Assembly: GCF_043641665.1 (NCBI RefSeq)
Contig: NC_092189.1
Location: forward strand, 12,024,333 to 12,088,332
DNA: 64,000 nucleotides
Direction: 5' to 3'
DNA from: Enoplosus armatus
Lineage: Eukaryota; Chordata; Actinopteri; Centrarchiformes; Enoplosidae
Shown: positions 34,127-44,999 of the stretch, piece after piece
Position numbering within the stretch: position 1 is the first letter of the stretch
Layout: the number at the start of each line of letters is the position of its first letter
Program-made: the position numbers and the translations under genes
Notes under the pieces: generated by a model
Databases searched by the model: none
Seen by the model: only the letters and a program-made list of their open reading frames with translations
Told to the model about the DNA's origin: nothing

Positions 34127-36525
34127 AGTTGGACGAATGATGAACCCGGCCTGATCTGATGAGAAATTCAACCCCCCATACCCCCCCATTAGGTATCTTA
34201 CTGCTCTGCTGTCACTCATGCTAGCCACGGTCTAAATAATGACAGCAAATCACTTTTAATCACATGGACGATGTTGATGGTTCTATGGAAGAGTGTCTTG
34301 AAGAATCTGAATGTGCTGATGGCTGTTACTGGTGTTGATAACTCGTGCTGTGTTGAAGGTTTAGTATTGCTCATGTAATCTTTGTCGGTGGATAATTTTG
34401 GCAGGGTATGGGGGGTTAAAGAGATTTTTTTTTTGTTGGCAAAATCAAAGTAACTTGGACAAAGAGATTCAGTGTAAGGGACCTTGCTGGGATGACAAGG
34501 CTATACACAGTGATGTATTCAGAGATGAAATGTTAGTGTCTTTCATGTTGGATTTATTGTGCTCTTTCCCTAAGGTGGAAAGTCAGCCATTGTAAAGTAC
34601 GCTAGTTGCCATCCATTAGATTCCTATATAGGGTTAGCCTTGCAGGGTCTTAAAGCATAAGTCCTGTGGATATAAGGCTGTTGTTTGACAGGTATTACAA
34701 ACTCTTCTGCATGCTCTTTAAGGTTCAAACCACATATACTAGTTTAGAGTTGCAAACTATGCATTGCAAAAGCAAAAAGGAGGACATCCTGAATCTTCAA
34801 TCACCGGTCAATATAATGCACATGTAGCATTTACTTGACACAAAATGAAAATTACTTTTGTAATCATAGTTTAAAAAAAAAAAACGACTTAAATCTCCTG
34901 ATATTTTTATGACCTGAGCATGCACCCAGAGGAAGGGCTGGCAGAGGGTGGGGGGTGGCGTGGCGTTGTGTCGTGGAGTTGCGAGCCATGCTGTCCATGC
35001 AGGTGGTATAGCAGCAGGGACTGGCTCTTTGTATAACACCTCCAGATGGGCACAAACGCGTCCTGCTGCCCTGCACCCTCTACCCTCCCCTCTTCACACC
35101 CAGCTCGTGTCCTCCCCTCACTCACTACCCCACGTTGAGAGCCAAACAAAGAGAAATGCACTGTTCATATTCTGAAGGTGAGATGTTGTAGAGGTAGTAA
35201 TCACTTCGGTCTTTAGGGAAACGCGTAGATGTGGTAAACTTAAGTGCTTAGGAGTTTCTACTTTGCAAGCCTCTAGAGTATTTCCCCTCACTATCCTGAA
35301 GTGCTGAAGAAACTTCTTGATGTGACACAGTAACATGTTTTTTCTTCGGGAGAAAATGATTCGATAGCATAGAGGAATTGTTTGTATAAGATATGAAGTC
35401 TTTACTTTGCCGTCCATCTGTCTGTCAGGCCTCTGGCCAGATACAACTGCATGAGAAAAGGCAGCTTGCAGGCTGGGTCAGGGGGAGTGGAGGGGGTGTG
35501 GTGAGAGGCACACAGACTGAGGTGGCACCATTACATCGACCAGGGGGGTGGGAAACAACCTTGGCTCTACCCACTGAATGTACAGAGGAACCACTGTTGA
35601 CCCGCCCACCCCTTAAACTTTCTCTAATGCACTGACCCAGGTAGAGGTCAACAGAGCCAAGCACAGCTGTCCCTGTTGGTGAGGAGATACCACTCGAGAG
35701 CCCTTTTGAAATATCCCTCCTCCCATTGAAATCAATGGGAAACCTTAGCCTCTCTACCGCTCACCTCTCCCCTCCACTCCCTGGTCCTGCGAGGCTCTTC
35801 CCCACTGTAAATAAACACAAGTCCTGTCGATGGTATGAGCCAGTTGTTTGTATAGTAGGGACCACGTCCAACATTTTCAAAATAAAAGTCCCTCTCCACA
35901 AGGCGTGGCTTACTACTGGAATGTGTTGCATTTTGTTTTTCAAGAAAAGTAAGAAAACCACAGTTAAAAAAAAATCAATAATGAATAAAAATCTGAGATG
36001 TTCTTCAACAGTTTGTGTTGCAATGTAGTAACTAAGCACCATGGAAGCCAACTAACTCTTCAGTGTAAATAAATGAATTAAAGATAACTTTAGATAAGTA
36101 AACAAAGTGACACACGTAGACTAGTTAACTTGTGATATGTGTTGCGCATATTTTTGTGTTCATTTTCTCTCTACTATCTTTTATCACCCTGTAAAGAAAC
36201 AAAACAAAAAAATATGGAAATGTTTCTATCCTTCTGTAACCTCTTAATGTTCTTTTGCGGTGATTTTATCTTGTGCATTTGTGAAAGAATGCCTCTCATT
36301 CTCTTTCTGTCCATATGAACAAATGATTATAGATATTATATATGTGTAAGTCCGTCCGCTGCTGAATTAATACTACTCTATCCTGCTGTATTATCTTTCT
36401 TATCAAATGCTTAGCCCCCACGCTATACCCCTGTGTTACTCTTATTTTTATGCTAATATTTATATTGCTGTTTTATTTTCTCTTGAACACTGACATTTCA
36501 AATAAAAAGATTCTGAAATCATTTA
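34127..36525 (+). other. pcdhg: pcdhg 3' UTR
   Basis: Sequence after the TAG, AT-rich toward its end. A strong AATAAA at 36501-36506 is followed by a TGTGTG-rich downstream region (from ~36538), giving a predicted 3' UTR of about 2.4 kb. Earlier AATAAA-type signals (around 35812, 35880 and 36068) could give shorter forms. Confidence 0.65.
36501..36506 (+). terminator. pcdhg: Polyadenylation signal AATAAA of pcdhg
   Basis: AATAAA is followed about 30 bp later by a GTGTGTGG element that could serve as the GU-rich downstream signal. It is the last such signal before the non-genic region and is shared by all isoforms of the cluster. Confidence 0.6.
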
Positions 36526-37366
36526 AGAATTTACTCGTGTGTGTGGTTTGTTTTGTGCTAATATGTATAATATTAACACAGACTGCATCATCCTATTAAT
36601 TCAAGAGACTCACCTGTGTGTCTATGTGACCCACATTCAGCAGGACTGCAGCACTCCAGATGTTTCCCAGGAAGCTTTGCTCTGTCTGGTCCATTTCAGG
36701 TGTTCTTTGAGGCTGTGTGGCAGATAGAAGGGCGTAAACAGAAGACAAATTATGAGGCCGCAAAATATTATTTCCAGTGAAGTACAAAATTAACACTTAG
36801 CACATGAATTGGGGCACTTTATTAAATTAGGAGTCTAATTGAATTGTACAACATTATTGAATTAACTGGAATTAACATTTTAAAAGTCACAATTATTATA
36901 AGACAATTATTTCAATAAAAGCATTACCCTGAGCAGGACAAAAGATAATTTTAAATTAGCTGTATGATGTGGCAGTTTATGTATTTTTATATTATCTTTC
37001 ATGTTGGTGTAGTAGTGCCGATGAGACCTTAAAGATGCTTCCTTCACTGTTGTTTACTTCATACAAACATGCCAGCCAATTTGTCCTCATAGAGTGATGA
37101 TTAATACAATTGATATAACATATCATCAAAAGATGGAGGAAAAAAACACCTGACCCTTGTAATGCCTAAATACAGAATATAGATTAGCGGTAAGAAGACA
37201 TTGAGGAAACTATCAAAGTACAAACGTGTCTATATCCATTCCTCCTTTTGTTCATCATACTAGATCCACATGTTCTTTAGCTCTCCTCTTACAGATCCTG
37301 GGGCCACCACAGGGAACATGGTAGCCTGCACGGGCTCTTTGTGGTCTTACACAATAACATACGTCC

Positions 37367-37392
37367 CTATAAATAGCCCAATGAGACGTCAC
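37367..37392 (+). promoter_or_regulatory. Compact MEF2/TATA - CCAAT - CRE-like motif group
   Basis: CTATAAATAG (37367-37376, palindromic MEF2-like), CCAAT (37378-37382) and GACGTCAC (37385-37392, 7 of 8 CRE) fall within 26 bp, 0.9 kb past the pcdhg polyadenylation signal. This is compact enough to suggest an enhancer or promoter, but the call is by eye. Confidence 0.35.
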
Positions 37393-37829
37393 TAAGCAAA
37401 ACAAAAGGAGCAGACTCTAGCTCACTGCTGCAGATGTTGGGGGATGGAAGGGGCGAAGAGGAGGAGGAGGAGCTGGAGGGATGCAGATGATGTGAGTGTT
37501 GTTCATGAATCTGGCGTGAAGTCCATTCTAACGCCACCTAATGCAATTTTTCTAAGTTAAGGTTACTGCCTGAAGATTACAAAACACCAAAAGCTGGGAG
37601 ACATTTGAGAGAATACCTGAAAAAAGGATCTTTTCATTCATTTAAAAAATCCCCATCTGCTACTTTTCAAACATATCTTTCTTATTAAACATTCCTTCTT
37701 TTAGATTACATTTTAAAAAATAACTCAACAATGCAGTTACTCGCACAGAAGCATTCCCACATCAAACACTGCAGATTCACATACCCAAAATGGCCGACTC
37801 CTCTCACCCTGCTCTTATTGTGTTATGTG

Positions 37830-37843
37830 GTTGTCACGGCAAC
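37830..37843. promoter_or_regulatory. RFX-type X-box GTTGTCACGGCAAC
   Basis: Two half-sites, GTTGTC and GGCAAC, are separated by 2 bp, fitting the RFX X-box consensus (GTTGCC-N2-GGCAAC type) with one change. It is one of several in this region. Confidence 0.4.
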
Positions 37844-40402
37844 TGTCAGCCCCAGCGGCTGGATGCTTCTCTCCTGTTCTCCACATCTTCATTACAGATC
37901 CATGCAGTGGCCATTATTGGCTGTGCTCAGGGCCTGGCTGAGCTGAATGACCTGCAGGAAGACAAACATATTCAGCCATTAGTCAAACCTGGCAACTCTG
38001 ACAGAGACATATGCAGCAAACATGGCAGAGCCGGGCGGAGAATATCCCACACACAGACACAAGTGGATGAGTCAGAGGTAATAACGCACTATGGGTTTGT
38101 CCCAGTTTGATTCTCTGGAGATCTACAGTATGAGCTTCCATTTAAGAGCTATTTTGGGTAACAATCAAAGGAAATTCAAGTATTATTCATATGGGTACAA
38201 TATGCATATACTATTATACTTTACAATAGCTTTAGAGTTACTTTGTGAGTCACAGGATGACAGAGACCAGAGACTCTGTGCTGTCCTCACTGTCCCCATG
38301 TGTCATCTATTTCCCAGAGGGGAGACCCAGCAGAATGGGGAGATTGTTCTTTTATTGCCCCCTTTAGTTCCCCCACCCTATCTCGGTTAATTAAGCACAT
38401 TCCTACTGATTATACACACACACAGAGAGAGATATACACAATAGAGCAACACACACAGTCACACACAGGCAAAAAAACTTCAAACCAGTGATGTATAGCA
38501 GGGTTGTCCAAAGGGGGAAATCGTAGCAGATTGGAACTTGACAATGGACTGCCTGTGTGAGGTAATAACATTAGTCAGACAGCCTGGACACAAGAGAGAA
38601 TAACAGGCATCATCACATCCTCAATGTGACACATGTACATGTAAGCAGACATGTGGCGGCCCACAGACACACTAATACACTGTGGTCAGATAATGAGTCT
38701 GCAGAGAAGTCAGACATTCAAATGCATTCACATACAAAAATGCGGAGAAGCATTTTCTTGAATAGCCTCGTAATCAAATTTATTCTAATTTGTCTTGATT
38801 CTCATCAGTGTGTTGGAGCAGGAAGTAGAGTGGAGCTGCCTCTCCTCTCTCACAGTTTGTGAGCTGCCAGGCAGGTCCAGAGGAAGCAAGGATCTCATTA
38901 CAGGCCAAGGAGGATCACATCTGATCCATGTGGGGAAAGAGCAGGATGTGACATAACGACTGCTTGTGGCGGGACAGGAAGTGAGTTTCCGCGCCTCTTT
39001 TACTCTTTTCCCCCCTCAGTAGTCCAGCAAAAGGAAGGAACCCTCCCCCTGATCCTCCCCCTCTGACTTCCTCTCTTCTTCCTTCCCAGCCCCCCTTCCC
39101 TCCCTCCCTCCTTCCTCCCATCCTGCAGCTGTCTCTGCAGTGTGTTGGGTCACCACATGTTGGAGGACAGAGCACTGCTCTGTGGATATGCACCCTGGAA
39201 ACACAGCAAGGATAAAGATCAGCTTAATCTGGACTTTACTGGGATGAAACGTATATATTTACAGTGCCACAGTCAAGTTAAGCATGGCCTAAATCCAAAT
39301 GACACACTTAGTGGAGATTACATATGGAAGTTTCAGAGACCCAGAAACAGACCACAGTGGGTTAATGTGATTTCTGCTCATGCAGAGACAGCGAGGAGGA
39401 GACTTTTTGGATGAATGTTCCTAATAAAAAATTAACAGGGAGAGAAAGGGATGGAATCTTTTTTTCTGTTGGCACACTCAGATAGCTCCAAAAATACACC
39501 CCAACTGTCCTGCATGACAACAAATATCAAGTGATATCCACTGCTTGGTTCAGTATGAAAACACATTCCATACATGCATTGTCTTACATTTTAATCATCC
39601 TCTCTATGCTTTGCTACACACACTATATTTCTTACATTACTTCCAAAAAGCATATTTTCATTCATCATTTCAGCTGAGAGGAATTTGCCAATCAGGCAGC
39701 CTTAACAGGGAGCTCAGGGATCTTTGGCTGAAAGATGAGGTGGAGGCCGTTGAGCAGGAGCATTGGAGCACTGGAGCCTGAACGTTGCTAAGGCTAACAG
39801 TACCCTGATTTAAAGAGACACAGTAATGTGCTGGCTGCTGGCTCGACTAAATCACAGAGATGGAGCTGTAGCAATGTGGAAGAAGAACACAATGCTCCCT
39901 TTCAAAGAGGCAAACCCTTTTTTCTCTTCATCTGAAAAGCCCCCTCTCTACTCTTGCTCTCCCCTCTCTCGCCTCGTCTCCTCTGCCAAGAGCTCTCGCG
40001 CCTGTTTTCTCAGCTGGGAGGATGGAAATCAGACAGAGGGGAGACGGGGAGACGGGGAGACGGCGAGACAGGAATCAAGGGGGAAAGACACTGAGGGATA
40101 GTGAGGGTGACAGAAGAAGGGTTAATTGCCAAGTTATGAAATGCTTCCATCCAGTGTCACTCTACTAGGTTACAAGTCAAGGGTCATGTGTGCAAAACAA
40201 AGCAGTAAAGTCATGTGATCTGCTCACAGGTAACGGGCAGAAAAACCAAATGAAGAGCAATCTAATGGACTTCAATTTAGTTTCCATTCTCTCGACAAGA
40301 TAGAACCATGTGTGTGTGTGTTTTGAGGGGATCAAAAGCGTCCATCTGGTGCAATGTGGTGTGAGGGCATCTCCTGCCCCCACCCTGTCTCTACTCTCTC
40401 CC

Positions 40403-40461
<59 letters not shown>
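40403..40461 (+). repeat. (CA)n microsatellite
   Basis: About 29 uninterrupted AC/CA units. Confidence 0.97.
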
Positions 40462-40464
<3 letters not shown>

Positions 40465-40607
40465 AACTACACTCAACCATAACCCCAATCTTCTTTACAA
40501 GCCGTACACCCCATAAGCCCATAACCTCCCCCCCACACACACATGCAGCTACCACACCCCCAGCACAGACAGTGCAGAGTATCTAATCCATTTCCTCCAC
40601 CACTGTG

Positions 40608-40621
40608 GTTGTCATGGAAAC
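40608..40621. promoter_or_regulatory. RFX-type X-box GTTGTCATGGAAAC
   Basis: Half-sites GTTGTC and GGAAAC with an AT spacer fit the X-box consensus, with one substitution in each half relative to the ideal palindrome. Confidence 0.4.
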
Positions 40622-40801
40622 GCAAAATTCCCCATTGGAGTGACGAGAGAAGGAATGGAGAGAAGGAATGGAGCGAGGAGGGAGCGGGGAGGAAAGCAGA
40701 GGATTCAATATGTAAGGATGCAACATGAAAAACCATTCACTTAAAATGATCTTTCGGCTTTCTTACTTTACAACTGCTTCTTCAACACTGCTGCTAGAGT
40801 C

Positions 40802-40832
40802 GTGTGTGTGTGTGTGTGTTTGTGTGTGTGTG
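40802..40832 (+). repeat. Short (GT)n tract
   Basis: An imperfect GT repeat interrupted by one T. Confidence 0.9.
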
Positions 40833-41349
40833 GCTACATGTTGGCACCACTGCATATGAAGGACGCTGTTGTTGCTGCATGTATGAGATTTTGTACATGC
40901 CAGGGCATTAGTTGGGGAAGTCAGTGTGCGCTCTGTGTGTGTGTGTTCTCTGAGAGGTCGGACACGCTGTGAATGTGCAGCGCCTCAGACATGCAGACAC
41001 TGACACAGAGGCATGTCGACAACTCAGCGCCATGGCGACAGGTGTTGCCGCGGAAATGGTGCAGCTGCTGCATGGATATTTTAGGCTAATAAGCGTGCAC
41101 CATCAAGCTCCTCTCCCCTCCCTCCTCTCCCCTCCCCACTCCTCCTCTCTGTTCCCTGAACCAACACACCCCTGCCTGATACTGGAGGCTGGAATGTAAA
41201 CTCTGAGGGGAGTCCATCTTGAACATTATTACATATTCAGCCGGCTGTTTGATAAAGAGACCAGATGCAGAGGTTGAGATAGATGAAGATTTTCTTAACA
41301 AGATATTCATCATTTGAAAAATCTTCACTCTGAAATCATTTGACATTTT

Positions 41350-41600
41350 GAGAACTTAGTTGCTTTGTCGCCAAGGTTAATACCCTCATAATGTCTGCTT
41401 AAGTATTATCCTAGCTTAGCATAAAGACTGGAAGCAGGGGGGAACAGCTAGCCTGGCTCTCTCTGAAGTTCAAAACCTCTATAGCTCACTAATGATTTGT
41501 ATAATCTGTACACAAACAGAAATGTATAAACATCAAGTTGTGGCTTTACAGGAAGTTACGTGCATCTAACTCTCTAAAGCAATAAGTATATTTCCCAAAA
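41350..41600 (+). mobile_element. Degenerate copy of a high-copy fish interspersed repeat
   Basis: The segment with CTTAGCATAAAGACTGGAAG and AACAGCTAGCCTGGCTCT, followed by AGCTCACTAATGA, CAAGTTGTGG and TTACAGG, matches from memory a repeat scattered through percomorph genomes, probably a non-autonomous DNA transposon. The ends are approximate and no coding capacity is visible. Confidence 0.6.
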
Positions 41601-42476
41601 TGTTGAAATATTTGTCAACAACATTAAATATTAGTGACTAAAAAGCAACAATCAAAGTTAAAGTTAGGGGGGAAGCATTTATTTATTATTCATTTCAACA
41701 GTTAAACTGTCGAAAACTGTCAACAGATCCTGATTCTTACTTTGTTAAATTCTACTTTTTCCAGCAGAGCCGCGCTCACCAGAAACAAGTGACAAGAGCA
41801 CAGACAAATACAGAAATATCTCGTGCGAAATAACCAGCATGTTCTTGTAGGACCCAGAAAATATGTTGTCAAGGACTTTTAATACAACTGGAAATTATAT
41901 GAGAAAGTTGCATATTTGTGAAACACCAGGGAATAACTAACTGGACCTAAACACATCGGAAACCAACAAGGAGGACCATGGGAATACTTTAAGAACTATA
42001 TCTCACATTCTAACAGCGGTCTGAAAGCCAGCAGTGTTGGTGGGATACGGGGGACTCCGCTGCACACCAGGACCTCTGGGACAGGTGTTAAACCCATCAG
42101 CAGCAGAGGACATTCACAAAGCTGGGAATTTACTCTTGGACCATTGGGATAAACTCATATACAAGACATACCAGAGGGTCAAACTGATCGTCATAACAAA
42201 TAAAGATGTAGGAGGAAATATGCAAACATTCCTATTGCATAAGACCCATTCTAGCATCTTCTATGTAAACTAAATGTATTTTAAGAGCACAAGTAAATCC
42301 ATAAGAAGCCTCATGACACAGAGCTGTAAGCCGGAGAGGATACGAGAACATGAGCCACATTTGTTCTAGTTTCTGTGCTTTTTGACGCAGTGCAGTCAGA
42401 CTGAGCACAATTAAACTTCCAAAGTCAGTTCACAGTCTCATTTGGAAATCTGCATGAATCATGACTAGCTTGTTTG

Positions 42477-42478
<2 letters not shown>

Positions 42479-42521
<43 letters not shown>
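42479..42521 (+). repeat. (GT)n microsatellite
   Basis: About 21 uninterrupted GT units. Confidence 0.97.
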
Positions 42522-42522
<1 letters not shown>

Positions 42523-43107
42523 AACAGCAGGCAGAGGAAACAACCCTCCGAGAGGATTAATTAGAAAATACTGCAGGACGTTCTGAGAAATGAGGGAGAA
42601 AAAAGGAAGAGTGAAGACAGAAGAAAAACAAGCTCCAGTGCCCTAATTTACTGCTCTCATGGCACGTCACCCACCCTCCCTCCCTCCATCTCTCTCACTC
42701 TTTGTTCTCCCCCTCCCATCATCTAGTCTGCATTTCTGTCAGCATGTAAAACTCATTTAAATGCTCAAAATCCTTTCATTTTTTTCTCCCATCCTTTTCT
42801 ATTATTTTCCCTATATCCATTTCCTCATCTCTCTTTTGCTAACCCAGATAACCAGACACTCTCTGCCCTAGATAAAATGGAGTCTGTCAGTCTCCCTTAG
42901 TGACCCCGCCTTTCCTCCGTCCCTGTCCTCTCTGGCTTCCCTCCTCTCCCCCTTCAGTGACCTCTCTGTATTCCCCTCTGAGGTGGCGGTGGAGGTCCAG
43001 AGAGCAGTTTGTGACATTCGTCTGTCCGTGTCCATGAAGCTCAAATATTCATGTGCCCGCTCCGCTCCGCGCAACAACAGATGATGTCGGCCGGCAACAG
43101 ACTTCCA

Positions 43108-43121
43108 GTTTCCATGGCAAC
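43108..43121. promoter_or_regulatory. RFX-type X-box GTTTCCATGGCAAC
   Basis: Half-sites GTTTCC and GGCAAC around AT; one base from the ideal GTTGCCATGGCAAC. Confidence 0.45.
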
Positions 43122-44370
43122 CTCCACCATCCGCTCCCCCCACTCTCCCATCCTCTCTCTGACTCAGTTGGGTGGTAGAGAGGGATGGTGGCGGCGGTGA
43201 TTACCGCCCTGGCAACATGTAGCAAAAGGCGGGGGGGGGGACATGTTAGCATCACAGAGAGTAGATCACTAGGAGGTGAGAGAATGGAGTGAAGAGGGGG
43301 AGGAAAAGGGAGAAATATAAATTATTTAAGAGGAAAGGAAAAAAGGAAACAGGTTTGGTGATTGTACATTGGAAGAAAGACAAAAAAACAAACATCTCTC
43401 AACAGGGGAGGACACCAAGACGAGTCTCCCCGTCCTCCTGCCCTCCCTGCCAGCTCTAGCCTCTCCAAGTCTCTTCCTCTGTGTCGCCTCTTTGTCCTTT
43501 CAGCCCGGCACAGGGACTGTAAGCTGCTTACTATAATACAGCTACACAATGCCTTTTAATACTCCTCTTTTACCCCCCACCCACCCTGCCTGTCTGCAAA
43601 ATGGATTGTAATGCACTGCCCCCTATCCCCATGTACTTCTTTACAGTGGGTGATTCTGGGATGTAGCTTTTCTGAACGGGGGATGTTGCAGCACTTTACC
43701 CTTCCTTTCTGCAGAGCTGCGTCTCTGGAATGGATTTTAATGCAGCACTTGACCCATCTGTCCTTTACGTTATCACTATAGAGCGGTGACTCATACTGTC
43801 TGCACAGTCCAGCTGTAACTGTCCACCAATCTCAGTTTAGTTACTGTTTATGGGCCTGATCTTTTCTTCTCATCGCCTCTGCTGCAATCCTCATTTTATG
43901 CCTGACTGAGTAACATAGACAGTGTTGTTGCCCCCTGTTTAAAATGCCTTTTCAGCTGCAGCCATAGTATGTTCACATCTGTGTTTTCCTTTGTCTATGT
44001 AGGTCATCTCTATCTCTGCATTTATCTTTGTTTTATTCCCTCTATTTCTTCTAATAATGCCCCCCCCCAGCCTCCATTTTAGGGTAAAACAGAGGAGGAG
44101 AACAAAGACGAAATACATTAAGCCCAGCATGTTGTGAGAAAGAACAAGCAGTAGGGAATTGATGGGGATGAAAGAGAAATGGGAATGCACAGAGGATTGG
44201 AGTTGAAGAAGAAAAGAAATAAGAAGTGAAAACGATGAGAGGAGAGAAGGAGACATGAAGGAGGAAACAAAGCGAGTTACAGCAGAGAGCGAGGTGAGGG
44301 AAGCAGACGAGACAGGCAAAGCGGGAAAAAAAAGACAAATCAAGGAAAGTCGGGTATGGGTGTTGATTTT

Positions 44371-44425
44371 TGCCAGCAGGAGGTGAGCGTAACCATGGTT
44401 ACCAGGCAAAGGAGTGATGTCATCG
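44371..44425. promoter_or_regulatory. Motif group: CTCF-like core, palindromic X-box, ATF/CRE-like site
   Basis: CCAGCAGGAGG at about 44373-44383 resembles the core of a CTCF site. The perfect palindrome GTAACCATGGTTAC is at 44389-44402, an RFX-like X-box. TGATGTCA at 44415-44422 resembles an ATF/CRE site. All three lie within about 50 bp of otherwise non-genic DNA. Binding is inferred. Confidence 0.4.
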
Positions 44426-44947
44426 CCTCTAATAGGTGCTTGGCATGGTGGGGGTATTTTTGGGGTTTGGCAGTGCGAGTCTGTTCTTCACCCTCAGCAG
44501 TTTTATTGTTGCACATCAAGAGGAAAAAATGGCGACTATCCTGCAAATTAGTTTGCGTATTTGGGAATTTTGAGTTTCATTTTTAACCTTTACAGATAAT
44601 AAAAGATGATTTTGATTGATTTGTGTGGATTACAAAGGTCAACATGAAAATTTAGGACATTGGACATCTGCACTAATTTCTACATAATGATCAGTAAAAG
44701 TCAGAAACTGTCAATAAAAAATACATTGATTCATTAACAGTAAATCTCGTCTCCATCTTTATGATTGTGTCCAAAAGCATTCTGTGAGGTTTTAAACGTC
44801 TTCATCTGTTAGAATCTGCTCTGCTTAACCTCTAAATGTCACTGTGGATGTAGGTTTGTTCTCTTCATCCCATATTCACCCTCTTGAGATGGCTTATACC
44901 TTATATAGGACACACATGCACACAAGACATGCATGCATGCACAACCT

Positions 44948-44949
<2 letters not shown>

Positions 44950-44996
<47 letters not shown>
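44950..44996 (+). repeat. (CA)n microsatellite
   Basis: About 23 uninterrupted AC units. Confidence 0.97.

Positions 44997-44999
<3 letters not shown>

Noticed and set aside
33629..34228. A 199-residue antisense frame over constant exon 3
   Set aside because: It is a Gly/Leu-rich shadow of the Gln/Ala/Pro-rich coding tail.
40037..40070. GGGGAGAC repeat as a G-quadruplex
   Set aside because: Only three four-base G tracts and one GG; at best a weak two-layer structure, with no nearby gene.
43939..44409. A 156-codon minus-strand open frame
   Set aside because: It is rich in Ser, Leu and Phe from purine-rich DNA on the opposite strand, with no recognisable motif; more likely non-coding.
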